This document shows positions 35,606-46,860 of a stretch of DNA of 64,000 bases, one piece after another. The DNA comes from Larix kaempferi (lineage: Eukaryota > Streptophyta > Pinopsida > Pinales > Pinaceae): contig BSBM01001436.1 of assembly GCA_027924585.1 (NCBI GenBank), forward strand, positions 124,001 to 188,000. The letters are read 5' to 3'. A program made the translations under genes and the position numbers. The notes under the pieces were generated by a model that ran no database searches, was not told the origin of the DNA, and was given only the letters and a program-made list of their open reading frames with translations. How positions within the stretch are numbered: position 1 is the stretch's first letter; each line of letters starts with the position of its first letter.

Positions 35606-36029
35606 CTGTTCTCTGTTTGAGGTAAAACATAAATAGTTATTTTTTGTTTGAGATTTCACGTGAAAGAAAAATTGCTCCCGTGAAAATTGATGTTGGTTTA
35701 ATATATGAAATGTATATGGCCGTGAAAAATTGATGCCCTCCGTGAAAAAATTGATGCCGTGAATATTTGAAATGTTCTTGAGATATAAAGCATATGGTGG
35801 ATGGGAGTTATAAGGGATGGTTTATTAAAAGGTTTTTTTGTTATAAGGTTTAAAGGTGGGAGTTATAAGGTTTAATATATTATTTCTCGATTGTTTAAAA
35901 AAAAAAAATAAGAAATAAAACCTTTATTCCATTGTTTTTTGGAATTTTTTAAATTATAAAACCTTTATTCCATTATTTCAAAAAGGGTTTCCCTTATAAA
36001 GTTGTTTGACCTGGTGTTTTCTTGAGAAA

Positions 36030-39000
36030 ATGGCAAAATCGCAGAGTGTTAAGTTTGAAATTGAGAAGTTCAATGGGAGCAATAATTTCGAGTTGTGGAA
36101 GGTCAAGATGCGGGATATGCTCGTGCAGCAAGGAGTGGCGAAGGCACTGGCAGGGAAAATAAAGAAACCCGCAGATATTTCAGATGGAGACTGGAGCGAG
36201 ATGGATGAAAGAGCTCTCAGTGCTATTCGTCTGTGCTTGGCCGACGATGTTTTATTTAACATCGTGTCTAAAACTACAGCAGCAGGACTCTGGACAAAGT
36301 TGGAAAGTTTGTACATGACTAAATACTTGACGAATAAAATCCTCCTACAGCGGCAGTTGTTTACCTTGCGTATTTAAGAAGGTACAAAGATTTCTTAACA
36401 CTTGAATGCGTTCAATACTCTTATTTGTCAGTTGACTAGTATGGAAGATATTATTAAATCTGAAGACAAGGCGATTTTACTGTTGTGCTCTCTGCCTGAG
36501 TCATGGGCACATTTTGTAACCTCTATCAGTTTTAGTTCTACTGAGTCTATTACCTTCGATGAAGTTGTGGGAGCCTTACTTTTTGAGGAAACTCGAAAGA
36601 AATCTAGTCTTGAAACCTTGACATCAGAAGTAATGGTGGCCAGAGGAAGAACCAGTGAAAGAGGACAACATTCAAAGGGTACATCAAGGTCAAAGTCAAA
36701 GGGCAAAAAGAGTAAATTGAAGTGTTGGTACTGCAATAAAGCAGGACATCTGAAGAAAGATTGCTGGAAACGCAAGCGAGCTTCTGAGGAGGTGGACTCT
36801 ACAAAGTAGGCGAACATAGCTGAGAATGATTCAGGTATGATCGATGAGGTATTATCTACATCTACTGCTTCACAATACCATTCTGACTGGTTAATTGATT
36901 CTGGAGCATCTCACCACATGTGTCTTCATAGAAATTGGTATTCGTCATACCAATCTATAGATGACGGGGTAGTTTATATGGGAAATAATGTTACATGTAA
37001 AACTGTTGGGGTAGGGAGTATCAGAATTAAAATGTATGATGGGAATGTTAGGACTCTAACAGATGTGAGACATGTACCTGAATTAAGGAAGAACTTGGTA
37101 TCAATGGGAGTTCTTGATGATGCTGGTTACAAGTTTACAGTTCAAAGTGGAGTTATGAAGATATCGAAAGGTATCTTGGTTGTTATGAAAGCAAACAGAG
37201 TTGGGAACCTGTATAGACTTGAAGGGAGGACGGAAGTTGATCACGCAACAGTAGCATGGGTTGGTGCAGCAGCAGACATCACTCGTCTATGGCATCAGCG
37301 GTTAGGTCATATCAGCGAAAGAGGTATGAAGGTACTTGCTGATCGAAAGTTGCTTCCTAGTTTAAAATCTGTAGATTTGAAGTTTTGTGAGCACTGTATT
37401 TATGGTAAACAGGCTAGACAAAAATTTAAATCTGGAAAACACACGAGTAAAGGTATACTAGACTACATACATTCTGATCTTTGGGGTCCATCTCCAAAAA
37501 TTTCTTATGGGGGATCGTCATATTTCGTTAGTTTTATAAATGATTACTCGAGGAAAGTTTGGATCTATTTATTGAAGAGAAAAGCTGATGTTTTTGATAT
37601 ATTTAAGCAGTTTAGATCTTTGGTTGAAAAGAATACTTTCAGGTTCATTAAATGTCTTAGAACAGATAATGGAACCGAATTTACTTCGAAGGTGTTTGAT
37701 AATTATTGCAAGCAGGATGGGATTGAGAGGCATAAGACCACTGTTTACACTCCGCAGTAGAACGGCATTGCTGAACGCATGAACAGGACTCTTCTTGAAA
37801 GAGCAAGGAGTATGCTCAGTAATGCGAAGTTGCAGCAGGAATTGTGGGGAGAGGCATTGCTTACAGTTTGTTACTTGGTCAATCGATCACCATCAACAGC
37901 AATTGACTGCAAAATTCCAGAAGAGGTATGGACAGGTCAATCATGTGATTATTCTAATCTTAGAGTATTTGGTTGTGAAGCCTATGCACTTATTCCGAAA
38001 AATCAGTGTTCCAAACTAGATCCTAAGTCAAGAAAATTGATCTTTGTTGGATATGGGGATGGTGTTAAGGGATATAGGTTGTGGAATCCTATTGTCCACA
38101 AAATCATCATAAACAGAGATGTAAAATTTGATGAACTTTCTCTGACAAATTTCGATGTAAGTAATGATTTGAAACAGGCTAAAGTACCACAGTTTCAGCA
38201 AATTCAGTTTGATACTCAGTCATCTGCGAGGGGCACTCATGAGGATGTCCAGGAAGAGGATATTCATGAGGACACTCCTCAGGAAGAGGATGAGCAGACA
38301 GAAATAGAGGAAATACCACAGCAAACTCTACGAAGATCTACACGGAACAGAACTTTTCCAAAGAGGTATGATGATTTTGTTTTCATTTCTAATGAAGGAG
38401 AACCTGACAGTTATAAGGAAGCATTAGAAGTGTCTGACAGTGACAAATGGAAACATGCAATGAAAGAAGAAATGGATTCTTTGGCAAAGAACAAAACCTG
38501 GGATATTGTGGAACTTCCAGAGAGTAGGAAAGTGGTTGGCTGCAAATGGGTGTACAAACTGAAGAAAGGAGCTGATGAAACTGTTCCGAAGTACAAAGCG
38601 AGACTGGTTGCAAAAGGATTTTCTCAGAAAGCAGGTATTGACTTTCATGAGATTTTTTCACTAGTTGTAAAACTTGTTTCTATCAGAATTTTGTTAGCAC
38701 TAGTTGCTTTATATGATTTGGAGTTAGAGCAGCTAGATGTCAAAACAGCTTTCTTACATGGAGATTTAGATGAAGAAATTTTCATGCAACAACCAGAAGG
38801 GTTCGTTCAAAATCGCAACAAGAGGTTTGTGTGCAAGCTCAAAAAATCATTGTATGGCCTGAGACAGTCTCCCAGGCAATGGTACAAGAAATTTGATTCT
38901 TTCATGGTGAGTCAGAATTTTACCAGGAGTGAGTATGATCATTGTGTGTACTTTAAAAAGTTGGAAAATGACATGTTCATTATTTTGGTATTGTATGTTG

Positions 39001-39959
39001 ATGATATGCTTGTCGCAAGCAAGAGCATGTTTGAAATCAACAAGTTAAAGGCTTAGTTGGCTAGGACGTTTGATATGAAGGATCTAGGAGCAGCAAATCA
39101 GATCTTGGGCATGCAGATACACAGAGACAGGAAAAATGGCAAGCTGTGGTTATCACAAAAGAAGTATGTGTAGAAAATACTTCAGAAATTCGGTATCGAT
39201 AAGCTGAAACCTTCTAGTATCCCTTTAGCTTCTCATTTCAAGATTTCTTCAGGTTTGAGTCCTAAAAATGATGAAGAAAAGCAGTATATGTCTCGTGTAC
39301 CATATGCTAATGCAGTAGGAAGTTTGATGTATGCGATGATAAGTACAAGACCAGATATTTCACATGAAGTTGGTGTTGTCAGTAGATACATGGAAAATAT
39401 AGGAAAAGAGCATTGGGCAGCAGTGAAATGGGTGCTTCGGTATCTTAGAGGCACAAGTGACTATTGTATCACTTTTAATGGTTGCAGTGATAAAGTCTGT
39501 GGTTATGTTGATTCTGATTTTGCAGGTGATTTGGACAAGAGGAGGTCCACTTCAGGTTATGTTTTTACTCTTGCAGGTGGAGCTATTAGTTGGATGTCAA
39601 AGCTTCAGAATATTGTTGCTTTATCTACTACAGAGGCAGAATATATAGCTGCTTCACATGCTTGCAAAGAGGCAGTCTGGTTAAAAGGTTTGCTGGGTGA
39701 GTTAGGAAAGGTTCAGAACTCTATAAAGATTTTCTGTGATAGTCAAAGTGCTATTCATTTGGCTAAAAATCCAGCTTATCACAGTAAGACAAAACATATT
39801 CCTGTAAAATATCATTTTGTAAGACATGTTATTGATGAAGGTGGAGTGGTTCTTGAAAAGGTCCACACTCAAAAGAATAGTGCAGACATGTTCACGAAGC
39901 TAGTTACTTCAGAGAAGCTACGGTGGTGCTTAGCTTCTCTAGGCTTGCAGGAAAAGTGA
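36030..39959 (+). pseudogene. Copia copy D gag-pol, frame kept but six stops
   Basis: 1,310-codon frame from ATG 36030 to the normal stop at 39957-39959 with no frameshift. Stops inside: TAA 36375-36377, TAA 36396-36398, TAG 36807-36809, TAG 37758-37760, TAG 39054-39056, TAG 39171-39173. Domains are complete and in the same order as B, including the integrase C-terminus and Asp/Glu-rich linker that C has lost. The stop at 39054 is shared with C, and the stop at 39171 is shared with B. RT YVDDM and RNase H (YVDSDFAGDL, STTEAEYIAAS) are intact. Confidence 0.93.
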
Positions 39960-40011
39960 TCAATAGAGCAATGAGCAATGGCATCAGGTAAATTGTTGTC
40001 AAGGTGGAGAT

Positions 40012-40327
40012 TGTTAGAAACGGGTGACAACCGACTATGATGGTAACTATGTAACTGACTAACTAAATATGCAGTTACTAGTAACCGTGTAAGAAATGTA
40101 TATGTTTCTTGTATTCTCGTAAGAAAAGATATTGGAGAGTTGTGAGTTGTTGTAAATCTTCAAATTCTGAATAATAAGAAACCGATACCATTGCTCCGTG
40201 GATGTTTCCCTAAGAGAGGGTTTTACCACGTAAATCTCTGCGTATATCTCATGTGTATGTATTTATTGTCTTTCTTGTTTTATTTACTTCCGCTGCATAT
40301 TGTATTTTGTGGTTGTTAGATCCAACA
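40012..40327 (+). repeat. Copia array LTR 4 (shared by D and E)
   Basis: 316 bp, TGTTAGAAACG ... TCCAACA, followed by a primer site. It is the nearest potential promoter upstream of the Gag-protease/reductase junction. Confidence 0.95.
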
Positions 40328-40456
40328 AGTGGTATCAGAGCTTGGTAGAAAGCCACAGAGAACGAGAAAGCCGAATGATCATTGTTTTGAGAAATTTAAA
40401 TTCGTTTTACGGGTCAAAAGTTACCGGAGGAGAGAACCCTGAAGCCTGAGGAGAAG

Positions 40457-40576
40457 CGCGGTAATCTTCAACTACCGCGGGTCCATTGCTTACCCAGGCG
40501 CGGTAGTGTTGAGGTGCACTTACGAAATTCAAATTCAGGAAATTACCGCGGCACATTACCATCTGGGAGCGCGGTA
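40457..40576 (+). repeat. Leader half-site cluster, copy E (all five perfect)
   Basis: CGCGGTA 40457-40463, TACCGCG 40473-40479, CGCGGTA 40499-40505, TACCGCG 40544-40550, CGCGGTA 40570-40576. Alternating inverted half-sites allow two successive stems (40472-40506 and 40544-40576) or a competing pair using the first site. The leader continues AT-rich to 40999 with no gene. Confidence 0.8.
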
Positions 40577-40999
40577 CTGTTCTCTGTTTGAGGTAAAACG
40601 TAAATAGTTATTTTTTGTTTGAGATTTCACGTGAAAGAAAAATTGCTGCCGTGAAAATTGATGTTGGTTTAATATATGAAATGTATATGGCCGTGAAAAA
40701 GTGATGCCATCTGTGAAAAAATTGATGCCGTGAATATTTGAAATGTTCTTGAGATATAAAGCATATGGTGGATGGGAGTTATAAGGGATGGTTTATTAAA
40801 AGGTTTTTTTGTTATAAGGTTTAAAGGTGGGAGTTATAAGGTTTAATATATTATTTCTCGATTCTTTTAAAAAAAAATAAAAAAATAAAACCTTTATTCC
40901 ATTGTTTTTTGGAATTTTTTAAATTATAAAACCTTTATTCCATTATTTCAAAAAGGGTTTCCCTTATAAAGTTTTTTGACCTGGTGTTTTCTTGAGAAA

Positions 41000-42174
41000 A
41001 TGGCAAAAACGCAGAGTGTTAAGTTTGAAATTGAGAAGTTCAATGGGAGCAATAATTTCGAGTTGTGGAAGGTCAAGATGCGGGATATGCTCGTACAGCA
41101 AGGAGTGGCGAAGGCACTGGCAAGGAAAATAAAGAAACCCGCAGATATTTCAGATGGAGACTGGAGCGAGATGGATGAAAGAGCTCTCAGTGCTATTCGT
41201 CTGTGCTTGGCCGACGATGTTTTATTTAACATCGTGTCTGAAACTACAGCAGCAGGTCTCTGGACAAAGTTGGAAAGTTTGTACATGACTAAATCCTTGA
41301 CGAATAAAATCCTCCTGATGCGGCAGTTGTTTACCTTGCGTATGAAAGAAGGTACAAAGATTTATGAACACTTGAATGTGTTCAATACTCTTATTTGTCA
41401 GTTGACTAGTATGGAAGATATTATTAAATCTGAAGACAAGGCGATTTTACTGTTGTGCTCTCTGCCTGAGTCATGGGCACATTTTGTAACCTCTATCAAT
41501 TTTAGTTCTACTGAGTCTATTACCTTCGATGAAGTTGTGGGAGCCTTACTTTCTGAGGAAACTCGAAAGAAATCTAGTCTTGAAACCTCGACATCAGAAG
41601 TAATGGTGGCCAGAGGAAGAACCAGTGAAAGAGGACAACATTCAAAGGGTACATCAAGGTCAAAGTCGAAGGGAAAAAAGAGTAAATTGAAGTGTTGGTA
41701 CTGCAATAAAGCAGGACATCTGAAGAAAGATTGCTGGAAATGCAAGCGAGCTTCTGAGGAGGAGGACTCTACAAAGGAGGTGAACATAGCTGAGAATGAT
41801 TCAGGTATGATCGATGAGGTATTATCTACATCTACTGTTTCACAATACCATTCTGACTGGTTAATTGATTCTGGAGCATCTCACCACATGTGTCTTCATA
41901 GAAATTGGTATTCGTCATACCAATCTATAGATGACGGGGTAGTTTATATGGGAAATAATGTTACATGTAAAACTGTTGGGGTAGGGAGTATCAGAATTAA
42001 AATGTATGATGGGACTCTTAGGACTCTAACAGATGTGATACATGTACCTGAATTAAGGAAGAACTTGATATCAATGGGAGTTCTTGATGATGCTGGTTAC
42101 AAGTTTACAGTTCAAGGTGGAGTTATGAAGATATCGAAAGGTATCTTGGTTGTTATGAAAGCAAACAGAGTTGG
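41000..42174 (+). pseudogene. Copia copy E: Gag and protease only, 3' truncated
   Basis: Open from ATG 41000 with no premature stop: Gag (MAKTQSV), zinc knuckle CWYCNKAGHLKKDCW, protease LIDSGASHHM, ending at KANRVG where the other copies continue GNLYRLEG. Homology to the family stops at 42174. The next bases belong to an intron-like stretch of the host gene, and the frame stays open across the junction. There is no LTR or target duplication at this edge, so the rest of the element was lost by deletion or recombination. Confidence 0.92.
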
Positions 42175-42244
42175 TATTAACTTGTTCAAGATTTTAAATT
42201 TCTTGTGGGTATTGACATCATGGACATGGCTAGTTGGATTGCAG
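42175..42244 (+). other. Remnant of host-gene intron between Copia E and the first surviving exon
   Basis: 70 bp with a TTGGATTGCAG acceptor just before the exon. It has no stop in the Copia frame, which is why the two reading frames join. It may include some filler from the junction. Confidence 0.55.
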
Positions 42245-43426
42245 GTTGCAGATGTTGGAGATTACAGGAAGATTTCGGAGGCCATAGAGGAGTCTCATAT
42301 GTGGAGATCCACTAACATACTCATTTGCAACGCAGGGTTTGTGAGGAGTCAATATTTGGAGAAGACAAGTATAGAGGACCTGGACCTCATTATCCAGACA
42401 AATTTGACTGGTACTCTATACACTTTGCGTGCCGCTCTTCCACTTATGAAAAATCGCAATGGCAGACCAAGCCCTCCAGGGTCTGTGGTGCTTCTCTGCT
42501 CTCTTGGATCTCTGGTATGTCTTGTACTCTACTCGGTTGTCTCTTTTGTTAAAGCTGTTTGCCACCTTCTTATAAAAAAATGTTAGATGCTTAACATAGA
42601 TTGGAAAACTTTTACAACGACAACCCTAAAATAGTATCGAACACAATATGAATATTATCTCAACACTATCTGAGATCAAACATGTTAATTTTCCTTACTT
42701 GGTTCAGGGACTTATCTGGATTTTTGTAACTTTTACAGTTCATGGCTATTAACATTAAGAAATTTGCGCGCAGTTCTTAGTCTATGGTCACGACATATAT
42801 ACTGTAACTAAGTACGCTCTGAGAGGTTTGGCCGAGTCGCTGAGATTACAGTTGATACCTTACAATATTAGTGTCAGTCTCATTTGCCCCGGGTTCGTAG
42901 ACACTCCACTGTTGGATCAGTGTGAAGGTGAGTTTGTGCATATTAAATGCATATGCTTCCATTTCAGATAGATTTCATATTAAATGTATATACTCACATT
43001 TAACTTAAATTTCAGTTGTCTTTCCAACATAATGATATGTGTAATATGCCTACAGTGGAAATAGAGGACGGGATGTTTGCACTGGTGAAGCTATTCAATT
43101 TATACAGCCTCAAGAGGCCAGAGAACCCAAAGGATGTTGCAAATTATACGCTCGAAGCTGCAAAGAAGGGAAGATTTTTAACGACTGCAGTATTTCCGGG
43201 GATTTTGCTCACAACTTTGTCAAGGGGTGTACTCCCAGCAGATTCGTTTTCTATGGCTCTCCTGGAGCTTATTCTGTACCTTCCATGTAGACTGATAAGT
43301 TTCGCTATAGCTTCTATTACTCCTTTTGCCCTTCGATATGTTCATAAGCGCTATTACAAGGATCCAAACCAATCCAAGCAGTCTGACGAGGTAGCCATCT
43401 TTTCTCATTTACTGGAATATGGTTAG
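42245..43426 (+). CDS. TSC10: 3-ketodihydrosphingosine reductase-like gene, 5'-truncated, three exons
   Basis: A short-chain dehydrogenase fragment resembling plant TSC10/KDSR, the ER enzyme that reduces 3-ketosphinganine in sphingolipid synthesis. Exons inferred: 42245-42514 (VADVGDYRK..., NILICNAG, NLTGTLYTLRAALPLM), 42774-42927 (FLVYGHDIYTVTKYALRGL, ICPGFVDTP) and 43056-43426, with GT/AG borders (GTATGT, GTGAGT; GCGCGCAG, CCTACAG) and phases that fit. Active-site elements present: Asn in TNLTG, Ser in LLCSLGS, and YxxxK as YTVTK. The last exon has the hydrophobic C-terminal region (SMALLELILYLPCRLISFAIASITPFAL) and basic tail typical of the family. The N-terminal cofactor-binding glycine motif and start exon are missing, replaced by Copia E. 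Likely non-functional alone. It could also be a tail of a gene whose first exons lie elsewhere. Confidence 0.75.
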
Positions 43427-44210
43427 AGTTATGAGACTTGTGATGGATCCAGAATCTTATGGATGGATCCAAAATCTAATCAATTTTCCAGCATCTATGC
43501 ATGAAACTTGATCATGATAAAAATCTTAGTATAATGATTTGAAAATAAGATCGGTATATGCAATAAATTCAAAAACCGTTAAATAGCGTTTCACCTCTAC
43601 TGGACAGAATAATTGTTTCGACAGATATTTACTGTATATTTTTAAATTTATAGTGAAAAATCTCTATTGAACAAAATAATTGTTTAGAGGGATATTTAAT
43701 GTATAGTTTTAAATTTATAGCGAAAAGTTGTATCTGATTGATTAATTGTATGAAAGTAATAAAGTATTTTATAATTCAGTATTAAGAAAATGAGTAAGGT
43801 ACTTTATAATTTAATATAAGGAAGATGTTATGGTAATTAGCACAGCTATTTAACCTGTGGTTGTGGTTGGTGAACATTGATAGATCACAAGTTAAGTGTT
43901 AGTTATTTTTTCATATTATTTTTCTTATAACTGTTTATTTCTAATTGGAACTAGTGTCATAAAATCAATCTAGACAATACACTTGTCTCATCCTCATGTA
44001 ATCTAGGAAAAACATAGGCTCTAGTCCAGCTCAAATTATAAGATATAAACACCTATAGATGTAATTAATTTTAATTTTTAAAAAAAATCAAAATTACTGT
44101 AAATTTATTTTAAAATTAAATCTATAAAACATCTAAATAAACAAAATTTATAATTCTTTTATAAATTACTTAAATAAATATTATTTAACCTTTATCAATC
44201 TCAAGGTAAA
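43427..44210. other. AT-rich region 3' of the reductase gene
   Basis: No gene seen. It probably includes the 3' UTR. Contains an imperfect tandem repeat with a unit of about 70 bp: AATAATTGTTT...TTTAAATTTATAG at about 43600-43661 and again at 43669-43730. Confidence 0.6.
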
Positions 44211-45351
44211 TTTTTTTTTTTCAGTGGAAAAAAGTCGTACTACTGATATTCATTAAAAACGAATCAAATAGTACAATAAACATAAATCTTATCCAGACTT
44301 ATAAAAAAATAGATGCCAGAAAATCTGCATGAAAATCTGCATATTCTATCCATGTTCTATGGTGGATCACCCAAAAACAGCAAAAAGCAAAACACCATGG
44401 GAAATTATGATCATTACATCTAATATTGATCAAACAGATTGACCATGCCCTTATCGCAACACTGATCCTCCATGAATTCTTCCCAATAGACATAGCCTTA
44501 TGTTCCTCCATGAGCTTCCTTAGAGAGAGTATTAGCAGTCATGTTGAATTGTCGATCGCTGTGTTCAAAAGAAATGTCTTTGAAAAGTTGAATTTTTTCA
44601 CGAACTCTGCAGCACCACTGATGTAAAGAAATGATATTTAATTTATATTCTTTGAGAGCCCATTTTATCGTCACCCTAGAGTTGCCAAAAACAATCAGCA
44701 CCTGTAAACCCATGATGGCAGCAACAATAATAACACACCATAACCCAAGTAGCTCAGCTTTAGTGTTTGTTCCTCTTCCACAATTCATCATAAGTGTAAA
44801 ATAGTGTTCTTTGTTGAGGTAAATCACACCCCCAACAGCACATGTTCCATCAATAGCCGAACCATCAAAGAAGCCCACCAGATTGTGATAAGGAATAATG
44901 AAAGTTTCGAGATGTCTAGTGAGCTTCTATCCAGTACTATAATTGTAGTCTTTTAATATAGCCATTAAACTGTTAAAGGAAAAATATATACTGGGTGCTT
45001 TATCTTCAAATATTGCCAATTTCCTTGCCCACCAGATATGCCACGAAAGCAAAGCTAGGAGATGTGGTAAGCTCCTGCAATGTTTCTGCAAATTATAAAC
45101 ATTAGTCACAAAAATTTCCAATTCCCAAGTCTGTTCCAACTGTAGGTGAGTAATGACCATATGCCACAAAGTTCTTGTAAATCAACAATCCACTAATAAA
45201 TGTTGAGTGGATTCAATGTGACTCCTACACAGAAAACAAATACTTGGGCCAACCCATCCTCTCTTAACAATATTTTCCCAAGTCTTCAAACTACCCTGTA
45301 AGGCATGCCACATAAAGCATTGAATATTCACAGGAATTTTCCATTTCCAAA
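44211..45351 (-). mobile_element. LINE (plant L1-type) 3' part: zf-RVT, RNase H, poly(A)
   Basis: Minus-strand 3' end of an L1-type LINE. A T-run at 44211-44222 is its poly(A) tail. From right to left the frame shows the zf-RVT-like region (KIPVNIQCFMWHAL, WENIVKRGWVGPSICFLC near 45200-45345), a linker (LLALLSWHIWWARKLAIF) and the C-terminal RNase H at about 44878-44498 (GFFDGSA, GTNTKAELLGLW, HSDRQFNMTANTLSKEAHG). The RNase H catalytic motif GDS reads GNS near 44683, and stops break the frame, so it is a relic. The upstream part of the same LINE is at 63526-64000. C2 sits between them. Confidence 0.88.
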
Positions 45352-45997
45352 TGTTAAATTTTCAGAATTTACTTCAATCTGATCTAGGATCTTAACTGAG
45401 AGAACAACATGTACAACAAATCTACAGCATATCAATCATGGACACAATAATGCAAGCACACAAGAGACACAGAGTTTACTTGGGGAAAACCATAAAGGTG
45501 AAAAACCCCAATAACTTCCTCAGAGATAGATAGAGCAATGATACAACCAGAATACAAGAGATAATCTTCTCCTAGCAGTAGAGCCTCCTCCTCCACAAGT
45601 GTGCCACTCTCCAAAGTGTGAGTGAGAGAATAGAATGTGTAAAATGAAAGAGACACACTCTCTATTTATACACTAACTTGACTTGACCTTTACTCAACTA
45701 GGTCGGCCTCAACTTAACCACTTAACATAATGCTGACTGGGCCGACCCCCACTAGGGTGGTCTAATAACCCTTTGACCCACATGGCCGACCCCTAATAGG
45801 GTGGTCTAATAACCCTTTGACCCACATGACCTATACAGGGCCGACCCCAACAAGGTGGTCTAATAACCCATCAAGTATAAGTTATGACACTTACAATATA
45901 AATGACGACACTTCTGTATAGATGAATAATAACATCTCTATAGGAATACAATATACATATATGTGAAATACATTCCGAAGTTACATATACATCAACA
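45352..45997 (-). repeat. C2 3' LTR, 646 bp
   Basis: TGTTAAATTTTCAG ... ACATCAACA. It contains about three copies of a 55-bp unit (GGCCGACCCC..GGTGGTCTAATAACCC, 45741-45870) and is homologous to 63084-63525 at the other end. Confidence 0.9.
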
Positions 45998-46309
45998 CTC
46001 CCTCTTAACTAGGAAGGTATTTCTCAATACAGGTCTTCTAGCACAAGTCATCTTCTTTGGATCATCGTCACTGGATAATCGTCATCGATTCATCATCATC
46101 ATCACTGCCGCTGCTATCTCAATCAATCTCTGAATATACTCGTCATAGGAAGTTCTACAGAGCCAGTCCTTTTTCATACTAGATGTAGGCCCACCACCTG
46201 CAGGTCTTCGTCATCACTGTCCATACTGTGGAAATCTCAGGACTTATTACGTGCGTCACAAAACCTTGAAAGAGTCTCTTGACTAGCAAGAACCCTAAAG
46301 AGCATCTGA

Positions 46310-46860
46310 GGCCTTTTTCATCCTGTCTAGATCTCCAGGACTTATTACATGTGACCACACCACAAAATCTCGAAAGAGAATCCCAGGACTGATTACGAGC
46401 ACAAGGCTCAACCTATCGGATCTCCCAGGGCACAAATTACATGTGGTCACCACAAAACCTCGAAAGACCATCCCAGGACTGATTACGAGCACAAGGCTCA
46501 ACCTATCGGATCTCCCAGGGCACAAATTACATGTGGTCATGGCAAAACCTCGAAAGAGCATCCCAGGACTGATTACGAGCACACGGCTCAACCTATCGGA
46601 TCTCCCAGGGCACAAATTACATGCCATAGGACAAAACCTCAAAAGAGCATCTACCAGATATCCCAGGGCACAAATTACATGCCATAGGCAAAACCTCGAA
46701 ATATTATCTATAGATCTCCCAGGGCACAAATTATATGTCCTCCCAAGCAAAACCTCGAAAGAGCATTTTCCAGATATCCCAGGCTACAAATTACATGCCA
46801 TAGGAAAAACCTCGAAAGACTATATGCAAATCTCCCAGGGCACAAATTACATGCTTATCT
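46310..46860. repeat. 90-bp tandem repeat (minisatellite) in C2
   Basis: ACCTATCGGATCTCCCAGGG at 46411, 46501 and 46591 sets a 90-bp period. CTCCCAGGGCACAAATTACATG recurs with decay to about 46850, giving six or so units. It lies between the polypurine tract and the RNase H. A 151-codon minus-strand open frame here (repeating NLCPGRSDRLS) is a by-product of the repeat. Confidence 0.88.

Larger units (their letters stand above)
25580..42174 (+). mobile_element. Tandem Copia (Tork/Tnt1-like) array with shared LTRs
   Basis: Head-to-tail copies: LTR 25580-25895, internal B, LTR 30530-30845, internal C, LTR 35041-35356, internal D, LTR 40012-40327, truncated internal E. Copy A (1-569 plus 25022-25579) extends the array to the left. 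Each internal-LTR unit is 4,950, 4,511 and 4,971 bp. The internal regions are clearly homologous but not identical, and no target duplications separate them. Gag start (KTQSVKFEIEKFNGSNNFELWK), CWYCNKAGHLKKDCW knuckle, and GCEAY/VGYGDGVKGYRLW integrase-tail features are Tnt1/Tork-like. Confidence 0.93.

Noticed and set aside
26548-39959. Reassignment or readthrough of TAG codons to explain open Copia frames
   Set aside because: The TAG positions differ between copies, TAA and TGA stops also occur, and normal sense codons exist at each site in sister copies. Mutation is sufficient.
44426-44626. Plus-strand short frame over the LINE RNase H
   Set aside because: Antisense shadow of the RNase H domain encoded on the minus strand.
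46295-46750. 151-codon minus-strand frame with repeating NLCPGRSDRLS
   Set aside because: It is the translation of the 90-bp tandem repeat. The period is a multiple of three, which keeps the frame open by chance.
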